Below, one piece after another: positions 10,065 to 21,961 of a stretch of DNA of 64,000 nucleotides. The notes beneath the pieces are model-generated. The model worked only from the letters and a program-made list of their open reading frames with translations. It was not told the DNA's origin and did no database searches. The translations under genes and the position numbers were made by a program. How positions within the stretch are numbered: the first letter of the stretch is position 1; every line of letters starts with the position of its first letter. The stretch spans positions 1,674,001 through 1,738,000 of the forward strand of contig JALJCQ010000001.1 in the NCBI GenBank assembly GCA_023091665.1. The letters are read 5' to 3'. This DNA comes from Pythium myriotylum. Lineage: Eukaryota; Oomycota; Peronosporomycetes; Pythiales; Pythiaceae.

Positions 10065-12699
10065 ATGAGGTACGTGCGCGCGTCGCAGATTGCTCGCTCG
10101 CCGTCTGCTCACGTCGCGCTGCCCCCAGTGCCGCCTCGGGAGACGTCGTGAAGGAAGCGCCGCCGTCGCCGGCGTGGCAGGACGTGACACAGGTGAGTCT
10201 TCGCCGTTCGCGTGTGACCTGTCGATCTCACCCACTGAAAGGCTCAACGTCTCGCCCAGCTCTTTAGCGCCGCTGCGAAGGAACTCAAGGTCGGACAGCT
10301 AGTCCACGTGCAAGACTTCAACTTGTTCGACTCGATGTCGGCGCTGGAGCTCATGGACCCCAAGATGGACGGCGGGCTCTTGCTCCACGGCGCCCCACTC
10401 TCCGTTCGGGAGCGCGTCCAGCGCAATGCAGTGCCCCTAACGTTCACGTCCGCGAGAGACGTGCTCGCGACCATCGACGAGCTCTTCCGCGTCGAGGCGG
10501 CGTGGCTGGATGGCCACCCCATGCCCCAGACGCTTCTGACGTGCGTGTACTTGCATCGGGATGCCATCACGGCGCTGCTTACCCAGCTCCTTCCAGCCAG
10601 CGACGATGAGAACCCTGATCCCCTAGAGACGCGACTCCTCGTGCGGCTTGACACGCTAGGTGGCGCTCCTGGGGAGACGCTGTTGCTGGTCATGGCGACG
10701 ATGGCCGTGTTCACGCTGCGCGCGTGTGCCCATGTGCGAGAAGTTGTCGTGCGAGCAGACATTTACGAAGAAGAGGACTTTTCTCCCAGCAGCGTTGGCC
10801 ACCTGGACACTTCGATTTTCGACGCATGGACCAAGCCGGCACTCGAGATGCTGCTCCTATACGCCATCGACCGCATGCAGACGCTGCTCGCTCAAGAGCG
10901 GACCGCTGCAGCAGCCAAAGGTTCAGCCAAAAAGGCCTCCAAGAAGAAAGGAGCGAAGTCCAAAGAGACCAAGTCGATTCCTCACGACAGTGATGAACAC
11001 TCAGTTGCTCCAGTCAAGCTTGAAGGGTTGGATGCCAATGTCAAGATCAGTGCGCTGCTGAGTGAGGCGTTGCTGCGTCGCCTGCAGTTCCGCAAAGTGC
11101 TGCACGATGTGTACTCAGAGTTGGGGCTAGCAGAGGAACTGGCAGATCTAGAGCTTGCTCAGGCAAGTTTCACGTCAGCGCGTGAGCTTCTCAAGGAGCT
11201 TGCTTCGGAGGCTCTTGAATTCGACGCCGAGTGCTTCAGCGGTAAACCATTCGGGTTCGACAAATCGCTCAGTCGACTTTTCATGACTGGCTCACCTCCT
11301 CGCGATGTCAAACTCCCAATCACAGAAGGCGCCATTCAGATTTATGACAAGCTTATCAGCGACATGCTGGTGGCTTGCTCACCTGGAGACTGGAAGACGA
11401 TGGAGGACGTGCGCGTATTCCTGGCCGACTTCTCCCGCGGCAAGCCGAACATTGTTGCGCGTTCGTTTGTACTGGTGAGTGTCGAGGGTCCGAACTATCA
11501 GATAACTGGCGGCTCTAATTTGTGCCCTACTGTAGTTACTCTTGTACTGCGAGAAGAAGATTTATGGTCGTCACGGCTTTATGGATTGGTTGACCGAAGA
11601 AATGGTCATGAACGGCGTCCCTTCGGTGTTGCTCTCGACGCAAGAGGGCGTCCAATACAGCTCACGCGCGATCGAGACGGTCTACGAGTCTCTGAAGCTG
11701 TACCTTCACAACCGCTCTCGCCAGCGCGCACGCATTGAGTATTTACTGGAGGAATGGGCCGTGTTACAGGTCGAGGCGGTCGCAGTGGACGAACGCTTCA
11801 TGGCCGAGATGCAAATCCCAAAAGCTTCGTACCCACGCTACTTCACGGCGTGGACTCTTGAGCAAGTGTCGCTGCTAATGATCCAGTACGTTGTGCTCGG
11901 AATCGAGCTCGATCTGTATGCGCCGAACGAATTCAGTGCGATATACTGGTACCTCGACTACCTCTGTGGTGCACGCCTTCAAAACCTGACCTTCACGTGG
12001 GGATTCTTGGAACGAATGAAGGAGCTCATGAAAGACCATCCACGGCGGGGCACCTCATCGAAACCGACGAACAGTGATGACAGTGAAAGTGAGCCGACAA
12101 ATGGAACCAAAGCCAAGAAACCAGACCCTGCAAAAACCCGGTTCGAGCGAGAGATTAGCTACACGGAGACGATGCGGAGCATGATGCGTGCATACTTTCA
12201 GATATTTGCAGCGTTGGAACGAGAATCACTTGTGAGTGTAGCGCCACCGGCATACGGTTCGCGCCTCATTCGCTTCCAGCACCGCTTTGCTGCCTTCCAG
12301 TCTCTCCACTTTCCGGCGCCTCTGACATATGACGACTTTCTCAAGAACAGCGACTTTTCTCGGTACGAGGTTGAGCTCATATACAAGTCTGCGGAAGAGT
12401 GTTTCAAGACAACTCGCGTCCATAGCGAAGAGGTCAAGGCACTCTCGCGTGAAGAAGTGCAATTGACCGGCACTGCTATCCACAAAGAAGAGGTGCAGAC
12501 GGTCTGTCAGGTCGCAGTTGCAAACCTAGTGGAACTCGCTCGACGAGACCAAGCACATGCTCAAGCGCGAAATGGAAGAGGTCGCGGGAGCAAATCAACC
12601 CACAGTTCTCCTGGTTCAACAATTGAGTTTGACTTTTCGAAGCATCCACATTTTCCGGTGCTGTCGTTCGGCGAGGTGACTGATTCGACTAGGCGATAG
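10065..12699 (+). CDS. NAA35: NatC N-terminal acetyltransferase auxiliary subunit NAA35 (MAK10)
   Basis: Large non-catalytic subunit of NatC, which acetylates protein N-termini beginning Met-Leu/Ile/Phe on the ribosome. Four exons join in phase: 10065-10069, 10129-10192, 10260-11474 and 11536-12699 (about 815 residues). The first coding exon is only five bases (ATGAG). The join gives MSAASGDVV and then VGQLVHVQDFNLFDSMSALE, followed by MDPKMDGG, the family's strongest signature. RSFVL and LLYCEKKIYGRHGFMDW across intron 3 also match. A lysine-rich insert at about residues 245-270 (KKASKKKGAKSKET) looks like a flexible loop. Human NAA35 is about 725 residues. The gene is convergent with the CEP83-like gene, with only 48 bp between the stops. 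Confidence 0.93.
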
Positions 12700-12747
12700 A
12701 GTTGAGTTGGGATGGATAGGATTTTTGAGTTGACTGCTTAAACTATT

Positions 12748-15214
12748 CTAGGTGGATCTTTCCATCTGGCGCTGGAGCAATGCTGTCTTATCGTTCTCCA
12801 CTTGGGCTAGTTGAGTGAGCAAACTCTGCATCTCTGACGCATGGTCATGTTTCATTTGCAGTACACGCGAATCGTGGATCTGTAGCTCCGATAGCAACAT
12901 CTTGTACTGTTCGTGAATCTCGAGGCACTTCTTTTTGAATGCATCACGCTTCTTTTGGGTGCGACTAAGTTCGTGTAAAGCTTTACTTAGCGCGCGCTTT
13001 GTCTCTTCCCGCAACGCAGTCCTCTGGCTTCGAGAATCACTCTCTAGTGATAAATATTTATGCTAGAGGCAACCCGACTCAATGTAGGTCAGAGAGTCTC
13101 GAAGAAACAATTCGCACCAACCTGCCACTCGCGAACTGAGAAAGCATGATCCTCTCTCTCCTTCTCTAGCTGGTCTCGTAGCGCAGTGCAATCAGACTCC
13201 GCGAATTTCAGCTGGACGTGATTGGAAAAACAAATGCGATTAGTGACGACGGGCGGCGGGTTCCAACGGCTCGCAACACCTACATTAGCTTCCATTTTCC
13301 CCTTCTCGAGCTCTATGTCCTCGTGAAGCTGGATTGTTTCCCTGACAGATTGTTACAGCCCAAGTGTGAATTACATCTTGCGTAGAGAAACACGTTGTGC
13401 AAACCTGTGTTTTGCCTGAAGTGTCCGGTAGTCAGTCTCGACTTCTTTCAGCTTCGTCCGAAGCGTTATGCATTCAGATTTCACCTTACTCAGCTGGAAG
13501 CCAACGATTTGAGGAAGTGAAGGAGGAGTATGCACGATATCATATCATCATTACCAGTTCCTGGCTCGAGGAAAACTTGGCAATGCTTTGTTCGCGCTCA
13601 ATTTCCATCAAGTGTACATTTTGACGACTCTGATCGAGCTCATTCTTCAGCTTTTGTAGTGCTTCTTCGCTCTCAACAATAGTAACTCGCAGTTGATTCT
13701 CCTTTTCGAAAAACTATGGTTTCGATGGGGGGTAGTGAGAGACAATTCACCGACTCCGCCAAAAGTAGTATCACCTTGCGCTCCATGTTATTAGCCAAGT
13801 CGCGGTACTTCTCAATTTCTTGCTGCTTGGCCTTAAGCAAAGCTGATGATTCTCCTCCCTCTCCTTCTTGATCGACGCTTCGATTTACTGTCGCACACGC
13901 AGTGACAGCATGCTCCGCCGCCTGTAGCTTTTTCTTTAGCTCGTCGATGCTCTCTTTCAGATTAGTGCGTTCCCGCTCCCATGCGTCCCTCTCGTCACGA
14001 AGTCTAAATGCACGCAATGGCCCATAAAAATGTGAGCTGCTCCATGTCTGCAAATTTTTCGAGGTCGTACTTATTGATAGTGGATTGGTGGTTGCTCAGA
14101 ATGAGCTGTTCTTTTTGCTTCAGTTGATCGCGCAGCTTGTCGCTCTCGTTAGCGAATTCAACCAATTTGACCTGTGCGTGATCTGACTGGGTACGAAGTG
14201 CCTCTAGATCATCTTTTGTGCGAGCAAGCTGGCGAGCAGTTGCTTTAAGATCGAGCTCCAGGTTTGCACTTCGAACCATTTCATCGGCCAACCGCGACTC
14301 AATATCGCTCCGTTCACTGGCGGTAACATCTCTAAGGCGTTTGATCTCGTCTCGTAGATCCTAACAAAATTATAAGTCAACAAGTCGGCCATGCATGAGG
14401 GCAGAATCCTTGTGAACCTTCAACTCTTCCTGGAGTAGCTTCACTTCGACTTGCGCTGCTGTTTTCTGTTGTTCGAGTTTTCGAATATTCTCGCTGTTCT
14501 GGTGTTCATGGATCCACTGATCAGCCGTTGCAAGCTTGCGCTTAAGGTCATTTAGCTTCGTCTCGTAAGCTGCGTGCAGGCACTCCATCTCGTTACCTTG
14601 GTCGACTGCGAACTGCTCATACTCGGTCTTTACAATCTCATAATCGCGGCGCACCTGAAAAGCGAGCTGTCGCTGTTTCTCGATCTCTTGCTGGAGTTGT
14701 TCCACGCGCTGCTGATGCGGCTCCTCTAGTTCTTCTTGGATCTGGATACGCAGTTGGTCGAGGTCACGAGGAGGAGCAAACTTTTTCTGGAGGTTCTCAA
14801 ATGCTTTTGCCTTGACTTCGAGTTGCTTTTTCCACTTGGCGATCAGCTCTTCGTGTTTCTTGTCGGATTCGATCTGATGCAAATGTGTGTGAGCTCGCGA
14901 TGTGTTCGCGCAGCGTCAGCTGCCCGCTTACCCGATGCTCCGTCTCCTGCATGAGCACGAGCTGAAGTTTCTCGCACCGCTCATGCAGTCGCTTGACCTC
15001 GTCTTTGAGCTACACTCGGCTCGCTTCAGTCAGCCATCCGCACGAACCCAGCGTCGCGTACCTTGGCGTTGTTGGCCTGCAGCTCGTCGCGCTCGTGCTG
15101 CAGCGCCTGGCTCAGCGCCGCCGTCTTCTGTAGGTCTGCATTCAGCTGCACGATCTGCTGCAGCAGCGTCTCGTAGCGCGACGCCGCGTCGCCCGGCGCC
15201 GTCTCCACCTGCAT
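12748..15214 (-). CDS. CEP83 (CCDC41)-like centriolar distal-appendage coiled-coil protein
   Basis: Ten exons join in phase: 15214-15062, 15009-14932, 14873-14418, 14360-14071, 14003-13775, 13713-13555, 13493-13405, 13341-13284, 13211-13122 and 13041-12748 (631 residues). Almost the whole chain is coiled coil with no other domain. The block DLDQLRIQIQEELEEPHQQR, followed by a Tyr/Glu-rich helix (RRDYEIVKTEYEQ), corresponds to the conserved N-terminal part of CEP83. The end of the protein (RTQKKRDAFKKKCLEIHEQY) also resembles its C-terminal half. CEP83 anchors the mother centriole to the membrane and starts cilium formation, which fits an organism with flagellated zoospores. Length is close to human CEP83 (about 700). 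The similarity is from memory of a coiled-coil family, so orthology is likely but not certain. Confidence 0.65.
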
Positions 15215-15340
15215 GTCGGTGTGATCTTGAAAGGACACCACCAAAAGCAAAGAGGCAATGGTCCATATCAGTTAGGAACCTCATCGACCATCACTCCGGT
15301 TTCCCTTTTTGCTTCAATACCCCCATTGTTGACGCGGGCC

Positions 15341-16075
15341 ATGGCCGTGACCAAGCACGAGCGCCGCCTGGAGCGCGAGAGGCTGCGGCGCCTCGAGTCG
15401 GAGCTCGAGAGGACGCGGCGCCGCGCCGACGCGCTCGACGCCGAGACGCGCATGTGGAAGCACGCGTCGAGCAAGCAGCGCGACTACCGGACTAGGTGCC
15501 TCGCGCTGCTCGTGGCGCGGCGCGTGCATGCCGAGAAGCTCCGGCGGATCCTCCACGCGCTCGAAGCCGACACCTCGGGCCTTGCGCGTGCATCGACTCT
15601 CGGCGCGCTTCGAGGCGTCGTCGAGGCGCTCAGCGCCACGTCCAACTTGGACTCGAACTGCGAGACTGCGTCGGAGACACTCGTGTTCCCTGCGCATGGC
15701 AAGTCGCGCAGCGCCATGCGTTCGCTCCCCTTCAGCGGTGAGTACGCGATCCGCGTCATGAGACTCAGAGAAGAACCCCTCCAGCGACGTGAGCACTACG
15801 ACAGCCACTGGTTCTCAGTGACGACGCAGGCCCCCTACTCGACTGAGTTGAGCGCTCCTTCCGAAGAGGAGTCAAGTCCGTTGCGGCCTGCGAGTCTCAG
15901 TGGATCCCAGTCAACGCCATGTGAGTCCCCATCGGCCGCTACGGACAGTCCATCGAGTGACGAGGAAGAGTTCGAGTGCGACACGAGCCTCCTCAAAGCA
16001 GCGCCGCCCGTTCCTGACTCCGCTTTACTCGAGCATCCGCTCGCAGACGACGTCTTCTTGGCGGTATCAATGTAG
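15341..16075 (+). CDS. Unknown protein with N-terminal coiled coil
   Basis: Intronless frame of 244 residues starting at ATG 15341. The first 70 residues are an Arg/Glu-rich coiled coil (RRLERERLRRLESELERTRR). After residue 115 the chain becomes Ser/Pro/Glu-rich and probably disordered, with acidic patches (SSDEEEFECD). No known domain is visible. It is divergent from the CEP83-like gene (about 126 bp between starts), so the two may share a promoter and perhaps a ciliary role, but that is only context. It is convergent with REV3, 58 bp away. Confidence 0.55.
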   Translation: MAVTKHERRLERERLRRLESELERTRRRADALDAETRMWKHASSKQRDYRTRCLALLVARRVHAEKLRRILHALEADTSGLARASTLGALRGVVEALSATSNLDSNCETASETLVFPAHGKSRSAMRSLPFSGEYAIRVMRLREEPLQRREHYDSHWFSVTTQAPYSTELSAPSEEESSPLRPASLSGSQSTPCESPSAATDSPSSDEEEFECDTSLLKAAPPVPDSALLEHPLADDVFLAVSM

Positions 16076-16133
16076 TCACGACCCGAATACGATCGTCGTA
16101 AAGAATCGATTTTCAGTTTCACCAAGTCTACCT

Positions 16134-19100
16134 TTATGCGATTCCACATTCATCTTGTTCGGATGCCGAAACCTCCAGTCGGATGCGGTTCCACACGGCA
16201 CACGACACGTTCCCGCACGACTCCATGGACGCACGGTCTCCGCACGCAGTGCACACTTGGCGAAGCGCTTCAAGGCTGCGCTCTCGGTGCGCAGCCAGTA
16301 TCTGTCGCACAAACACGCTGCGCTGCGGATGACTTTCGCAGTCGAGACAGAGAACGTTCTGTCCCATCGCGCCGCAGAGTCGGCAGTGCTTGCTCATGTA
16401 GAACGAGTCGATGGGCCGAGTCTCAGTGAGTAGCGGCTTCTTTGGAGCAAGTCCACGAGCCTTGCCAGCGATTCGCGGTAGCTGCGAGAACCACTGCCGA
16501 ACATCTGCGCCAATAAGTAAAAACAAGCGCTCCAGGCTCGGGATCATCTGCTTGTGGATGTAGTACTGGTAGTTGACGATGAGGCTGGCACTGCGGCGGC
16601 GATCAACGAACTCAGTTGGCGACACCACAAGGTCCATCAAGCGAGCTCCCGGTGGCCCATTCACTACGACGTAAGGTACGCGCTCCGCATACCGCGGCTC
16701 AGCTCGTGGATCTTTTGCCATAGCCTTGGCGCTCACGAGAGCGGCGGGTGGAGCACTTCCTCGAGCATAAGTTCCAAGCCTCACTTCCTTGGCGAAAATA
16801 AACTCTTTGAGCGGAATCTGGTCCTCCAGCATTCGTGTCCAATAGCCTTCGAGTGACTGCTTCACGAGCGACAGATTACTTGTCGTGAACAAAAGCTCCA
16901 GACAGCGCTCCATTGAGGCTTGAACGACGCCGCAAGAGTCCCGACGCACAATCTCCACTCCCTTAGCCTCAATAATGCCTTGGACTTGGTCACGTGACTC
17001 ATATTTCATCCCAACGTATCGTTTCTTGGACACCAAGATGCAACCCATGTACACTTTCTCCATCTTCAGCGTGACAGGTCTGAAAGCAACGAACGCATTA
17101 GTAAGGAACCTAGTGTGTGTCGGAGCAATCAGAGACTCACTTCGGGTTTGCCGCTGTGACAGCGTCAGCGATTTCTTGGCCGACGACGAATGCTTCGCTT
17201 TTCGACCTTCCATGTAGCAGAACAAATAGACTATCGGTATCTCCGTACACGACCTTAGCATTCCATTTTGGATTTCCTTCGACAAGTCTGATCGCGGCTT
17301 CTAACGTGCATCGCCCACTCTGAACGATTGAATCTGCAAGCTGCGCGCAGGGCATACGGCCAGAGAAACCAGCTGCGGTGTAGCCGTAGGTGACATTAGC
17401 AAGTAGCTTTAGCGCAAGCTGTCGAGCGTTCAGAACTTTTTCGAGTCGATCATCCTTCCGTTCTTTTGCCTTCTTCATCGCATTTTTGACCATTATACGA
17501 GTGGACAAGATCTCGTCCAACATGACAGGCAGCACTCCAAGTCTGTGGGGTTTGGACGATAACAGCACTCCATTTGGTGCCATGATAAATTGGGCCTCAT
17601 CCTCAATCAATCCGTCTGCGCTGGGAGTAAAATCGACAACACCAAGCGTGCGCTCAAGATCAGCACCAAGTCCGTCGCGTAGGCGCCCATAAATTGTCGA
17701 AAAACACAGGTTATATCCTATCACGAGGGATGGATAGAGTGACTGGAAGTCAAGAACGACCACTGGGTCGGAGTAGAAGCTGGAGTGAGGCTCCATCACG
17801 AGAGGAATGCACTCCATCGGCGCCTGACGAGCCACTTGCGTTCGGCTCGGCGACACCAGAAGGTAGTTTCTTCGCTTCGTTAGCCGAAGCATCATGGACT
17901 CGACACGGTACTGCGATCCGCGAGAGAGTACAGAGTAGAAATCCATTCCAAATAAGCGCGCCATCTCGCTGCAATAACCAAGTGAGCTCGTCGTCTGCGC
18001 CTCTATTCTCATGAAGGGTCTGGACTCACCTCGTCCTCGCAATCAGTTGAAGTCTTGAGAGGATTCGTAAGTTCTGCTTGGCCTTCAGAAGGGTGTATCG
18101 AACTGTTCTCCACCTCGAAGAGCCACCAGCATTGTACCACGCCGTGAGTTTTTCAGAAGAGTACAAGGGGAACTCGTGTTTGAGCACCGCGCGTACGATA
18201 TCTTCCCGTGCGTAGCGAGATAACTTCACCTAGGGGGAAAAAGTTATCGATGAGGACAATATGATCTCAGCCTCGTTATCAACGTGCTTACTTCCGATCG
18301 CGCCAGTCGCCAGAGGTTCAGTATGAAACGTCCATGGATCCACAATCCAGAAGCTTTGGTAACCCCCCAAGATGTTCCGATTGAGACGCCGTCACTTTCA
18401 TCGCCTTCTACATCCTCAGGGCCTTGTATCGCCCCGTGGTTTCGACTATCCACAGCTGTCGTGGGTAAGCGCGATAGCGTCTGGATGAGATTTACCTGCA
18501 AGGATACACACATTAGCATTGACCGAACTCCCACCAAGCATGGATCCTTTGAAAACGCACGTTCAGCTGAGCTGCTCGATCTATCACGTAGCCAATCGAC
18601 TCTCTCTGAACTTCAAACCCAGTTAGAAAGTCTGGATCCCAATGCTGAACAAGTTCCTCTAGCTTGCTGATAGCATCTTTCTCATCCACCGCGAAGGTAA
18701 TATCGAGTTCACCACTGTCGATGCAGAACGAAAGTCTATCGTTGCCCCCAAACTCCTCCGAGTTACACATAATCACTCCTCGTGCTTTGGTCTTTTCGTC
18801 CGTTGGACCCTCTTGCGCTTCGACTGCGTAGCATATTACCTCAATCCGATCATGGCGTGGATCTGGCAATAGTAAACCGCGTGAGTTTGCGTGCACTTCG
18901 ATGGAAAGTGTTGTAAGGTTTGAAATAATGGAACTGGGGGCAAGACGCTTGACATCCAGTGAGGTTGTTAAGGGCTCATTGATCCGCGATCGTTTCTTTC
19001 TCTTCTGTACAAGGCATGATGAGCTGTCCAGCTAAAACATCGTTTGCATGAGGCCCTACATACCTGCGATAGAGGTGTATCTCTTGTCGACGAGTCAGCA

Positions 19101-21856
19101 TGGGAACACCATCTTGAAACCTCACCGGTCGTTGGCGGTGAACGCACAGGTATGCGAACTCGAAGATCTCTCGTTTGCGATGGTTGATGCGGAGTCTCTG
19201 ACAAAAGAAATTCCATCCCACTCCAATCTGGCTTAGCCTCAGGACGAAGAAGCCGCAGATGCCCTGAAGTATCAAATAATGGCGTGTGATCCAGATCAGT
19301 GGGTGCGAAGTCAAACCTTTTCCCGCTGAAGACAAGAGGCTTCTCTGGGATGTCTTCTTTGGACCCATAGAATGCAGGAGTATGCTGAACCACGCGTTAT
19401 CATTGGAGTAAAGACATTGAACAGATGACAAGAAGCTTACCTCAATCGTTCCTACTCCAACGGATTTCGAAGACTCAATCAGATGGATGAGGCTTGGTGG
19501 TGGAGGCTCATAGACCCAAACCTTAAATGCAATTGATTGATCACCTTCATCCACATCAGTTTTCCCAATTCGACAGTTACTGGTACATATCGGACCCCGC
19601 CGGTGACGTGGCCGGGGAATTGGAGAGAGGGCAAATAAATCGAACGGAACTGAGTCTTCCTCTTCTTCTATAATCTCGCGGGCAGGCTTTCGAGGGCGAG
19701 ATGTCGTTGGGGTAGTGGGTGGTGCCAAGTCTTCAATATCGTTGATCAGTCTGGAATCTGAGTTGCGTGTTGGAGAGGTTGAGAAAAGTGATACTCGTGT
19801 CGTCGATTGTCCATCGGAGTATGCTTGGCTACTCGCTGTTTGTTTGAGACCTTGCAAATCTTGAAGTCGTGGACTTCCCAACTCGAAGACTGAGCTTGAT
19901 GAAGGAGCACTGACCTGACCATCAACGACCTTCCACCAATCACCATCTTTTTCATCACAAGTCCAGTCCACAGCTCGCTGCGAAGCGAGTATATCTCCGA
20001 TCTCATCGAGCCGACCATCATCAGCAGCATCGCCATCTGAGTCTTCCGAATCACTTGTGTGCAGCTCTCGTTCATCGCTCTCACGATGAAAGGATCCATG
20101 AAAAATCTGAGAGCGCATGTTCTCCTGCCTTTGTAACTCGTCAGCATGTCGCATCGAAAGGAGTAAATCCATGATTGCACGGTCCTCATCATCGCTCCTA
20201 ATCTAAACGAAGGAGTTAACACATGTCATGTACACAGTTTCCAAGAGCTAGATGCACTCACATCATTTTCACCGGGGGGGATAATTTCGTGCTCTGCCTG
20301 GCTGAAGCTAAAAGCGCTATCTGTGGCAATAGTGTTGTTCTGGATGTCTACAATCTCGGCATTGCTTGTTGCAGCTGAGAGCGAGCTGCTATCAGCAGCT
20401 ACTCTTTCGAGAGGGGAGATACTGTCTATGCCACTGCACTTTTGAGTATCTTCGCCAGTCCTTGAAGTGCGCTCTTGCTTAAGCTTCTCAATGATCTTCG
20501 ATGCCGCGTCCTCCATTTTTTGCCGAAAAAATGACTGAGACAAAAGGGATGAAGCGGCTGATTGTGCAACGGCAGCACTGCCTTTCGGGGAGGGGTCTGC
20601 GTGTCGTTCAACGCTCAAAGAGAAGTCAGGAGTGCATCGCTCGCGGTTTTGCCTTCGTCGCTGTCTCTCCTCCTAAAATCCCACCATTGTTATGTAACAG
20701 GGTAAGGCATTTGATCGATGATACGACTTCCGCTAAAAAGAACTTACTTCCCACAATGCTGCCAGTGACGGGACGTTGCGCGACTCCCCGCTTTGCGCAA
20801 GTTCCTCTTGTACTTTTCGAGCAATTTGTGGATTTAGAATGCATTCGGCGGCGACGTCCACTTCAAGAGAGCAGGTCGACTGGCGGTCAAACCACGCCGA
20901 TGGAAAGTCAGGAACTCGCACTGACCGACCTCTCACTGATTGTGAGACAGCATTGGCATCTCCGTTGACTTTTGCACTAGGAACGGTTGATCGCAAGAGT
21001 ACACGAAATTCCTCGTGTCCAGCCGTCGACGCAGCAAGGTGTTCTTGCGAATGCGGCAAAGGTGCGCGGAACTTGACGTTGGACAAGTGAATCAAGTTCA
21101 TCCCTTCGATACTGTAGTCTGCAAAAACCTGCAACAGAAATGGAATATGCGCTTCGTATGGTTGGAAGACTCGGTCGGCTATGCACCCACTCTCCAAGAG
21201 TTGGACCATCGACCCAGTGGTTCGCGGGTTGTATAGAAAGATCTGTACGAAAAGTCGAGGTTGGTGGTGATAGCCGTAGAACGGTATGCCCTTCACAATT
21301 AAGAGCTACGCGTCACCATGTGAGCCTCAAGCCCAGATCAGTTTGCACTTGACAAGAACGCACCTTCGCGACGAGCTTCGTCGTGGTTGCTCGTCGCCTG
21401 CGCTTCTTCGCCTCAACGCTACTAGTGGTGGCAGTTAACGGGCCATTTGCAATAGTGTCGCTGCTCTGCCCGGCCCCTCGGTCGCGCTGCTGCTGCTTCA
21501 ACTCGTTCGCTTTCTCGAGCTCCGAGGCAATTCGCGGTAACAGCTGACACAGCTTGTCCGGGTCATCGAAAGCTGGATCGCCTTCTGCTCGGAAGTAAAA
21601 GTACGGGAATAGCTGTAGACGATTAAGCAGTCGTTCCGAGAAGCGCCCCACGCCGCTGACTCACCCCGTGGATGTGGACGCACGTCTTCTGGCCTGCGGG
21701 CGTTGCGCCAAACACGCGCACGACAGGCACCTGTGCTGCCTGCAGATAACACGGCGACGACGGCAGTTTGGCCAGCGCGCCGAGTGGCAGCGGCGCGCTG
21801 AGATAGTAGTCCACGTTCACCACCTCCACACCCAGGTCCTCTTCAGACGAGTCCAT
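16134..21856 (-). CDS. REV3: DNA polymerase zeta catalytic subunit REV3
   Basis: B-family polymerase for translesion synthesis. Eleven exons join in phase: 21856-21665, 21612-21364, 21305-20748, 20672-20262, 20202-19441, 19384-19148, 19031-18561, 18495-18292, 18229-18030, 17968-17141 and 17079-16134 (about 1685 residues). The N-terminal domain includes HIHGLFPYFYFRAEG and FADYSIEGMNLIHLSNVKF. An acidic, disordered middle follows, then the degenerate exonuclease domain (LSIEVHANSRGLLLPDPRHD). Polymerase motifs are DFQSLYPSLVIGYN (A), NVTYGYTAAGFSGRMPC (B) and VYGDTDSLFV (C); KKRYVGMKYE follows. The C-terminus has CRLCGAMGQNVLCLDC and CTACGDRASMESC, the zinc and iron-sulfur cysteine clusters that bind accessory subunits. 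The exon 6/7 boundary (GTGCGT donor, 116-nt intron) is the least certain. The gene is shorter than animal REV3L, as in yeast and plants. An E2F-like site abuts the start. Confidence 0.96.
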
Positions 21857-21864
21857 TTCCCGCC
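21856..21864 (+). promoter_or_regulatory. E2F-like site directly upstream of REV3
   Basis: TTTCCCGCC fits the E2F consensus TTTSSCGC. It begins at the last base of the REV3 start codon (read on the minus strand) and lies in the 105-bp gap between REV3 and HCF101. Comparable sites precede the HMG/histone-fold gene and TOP3. That it works as an E2F site is inference. Confidence 0.35.
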
Positions 21865-21961
21865 TTCATCAAAAGTTGCTGTTCGCAGCTGTTCGACGGG
21901 CTCGTATCAGGTATTACAGGGAACGTACGGATTGTCAGCAAAAAAAGTTCTCGATTTATGG

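Noticed and set aside
15314..15808. 164-residue minus-strand frame
   Set aside because: Antisense to the coiled-coil frame at 15341-16075, which has an ATG start and a coherent heptad pattern.
19032..19147. Alternative 32-nt intron in REV3 (GTATGT to TTTTAG)
   Set aside because: Too short compared with all other introns here; the GTGCGT donor gives a 116-nt intron that also keeps the frame.
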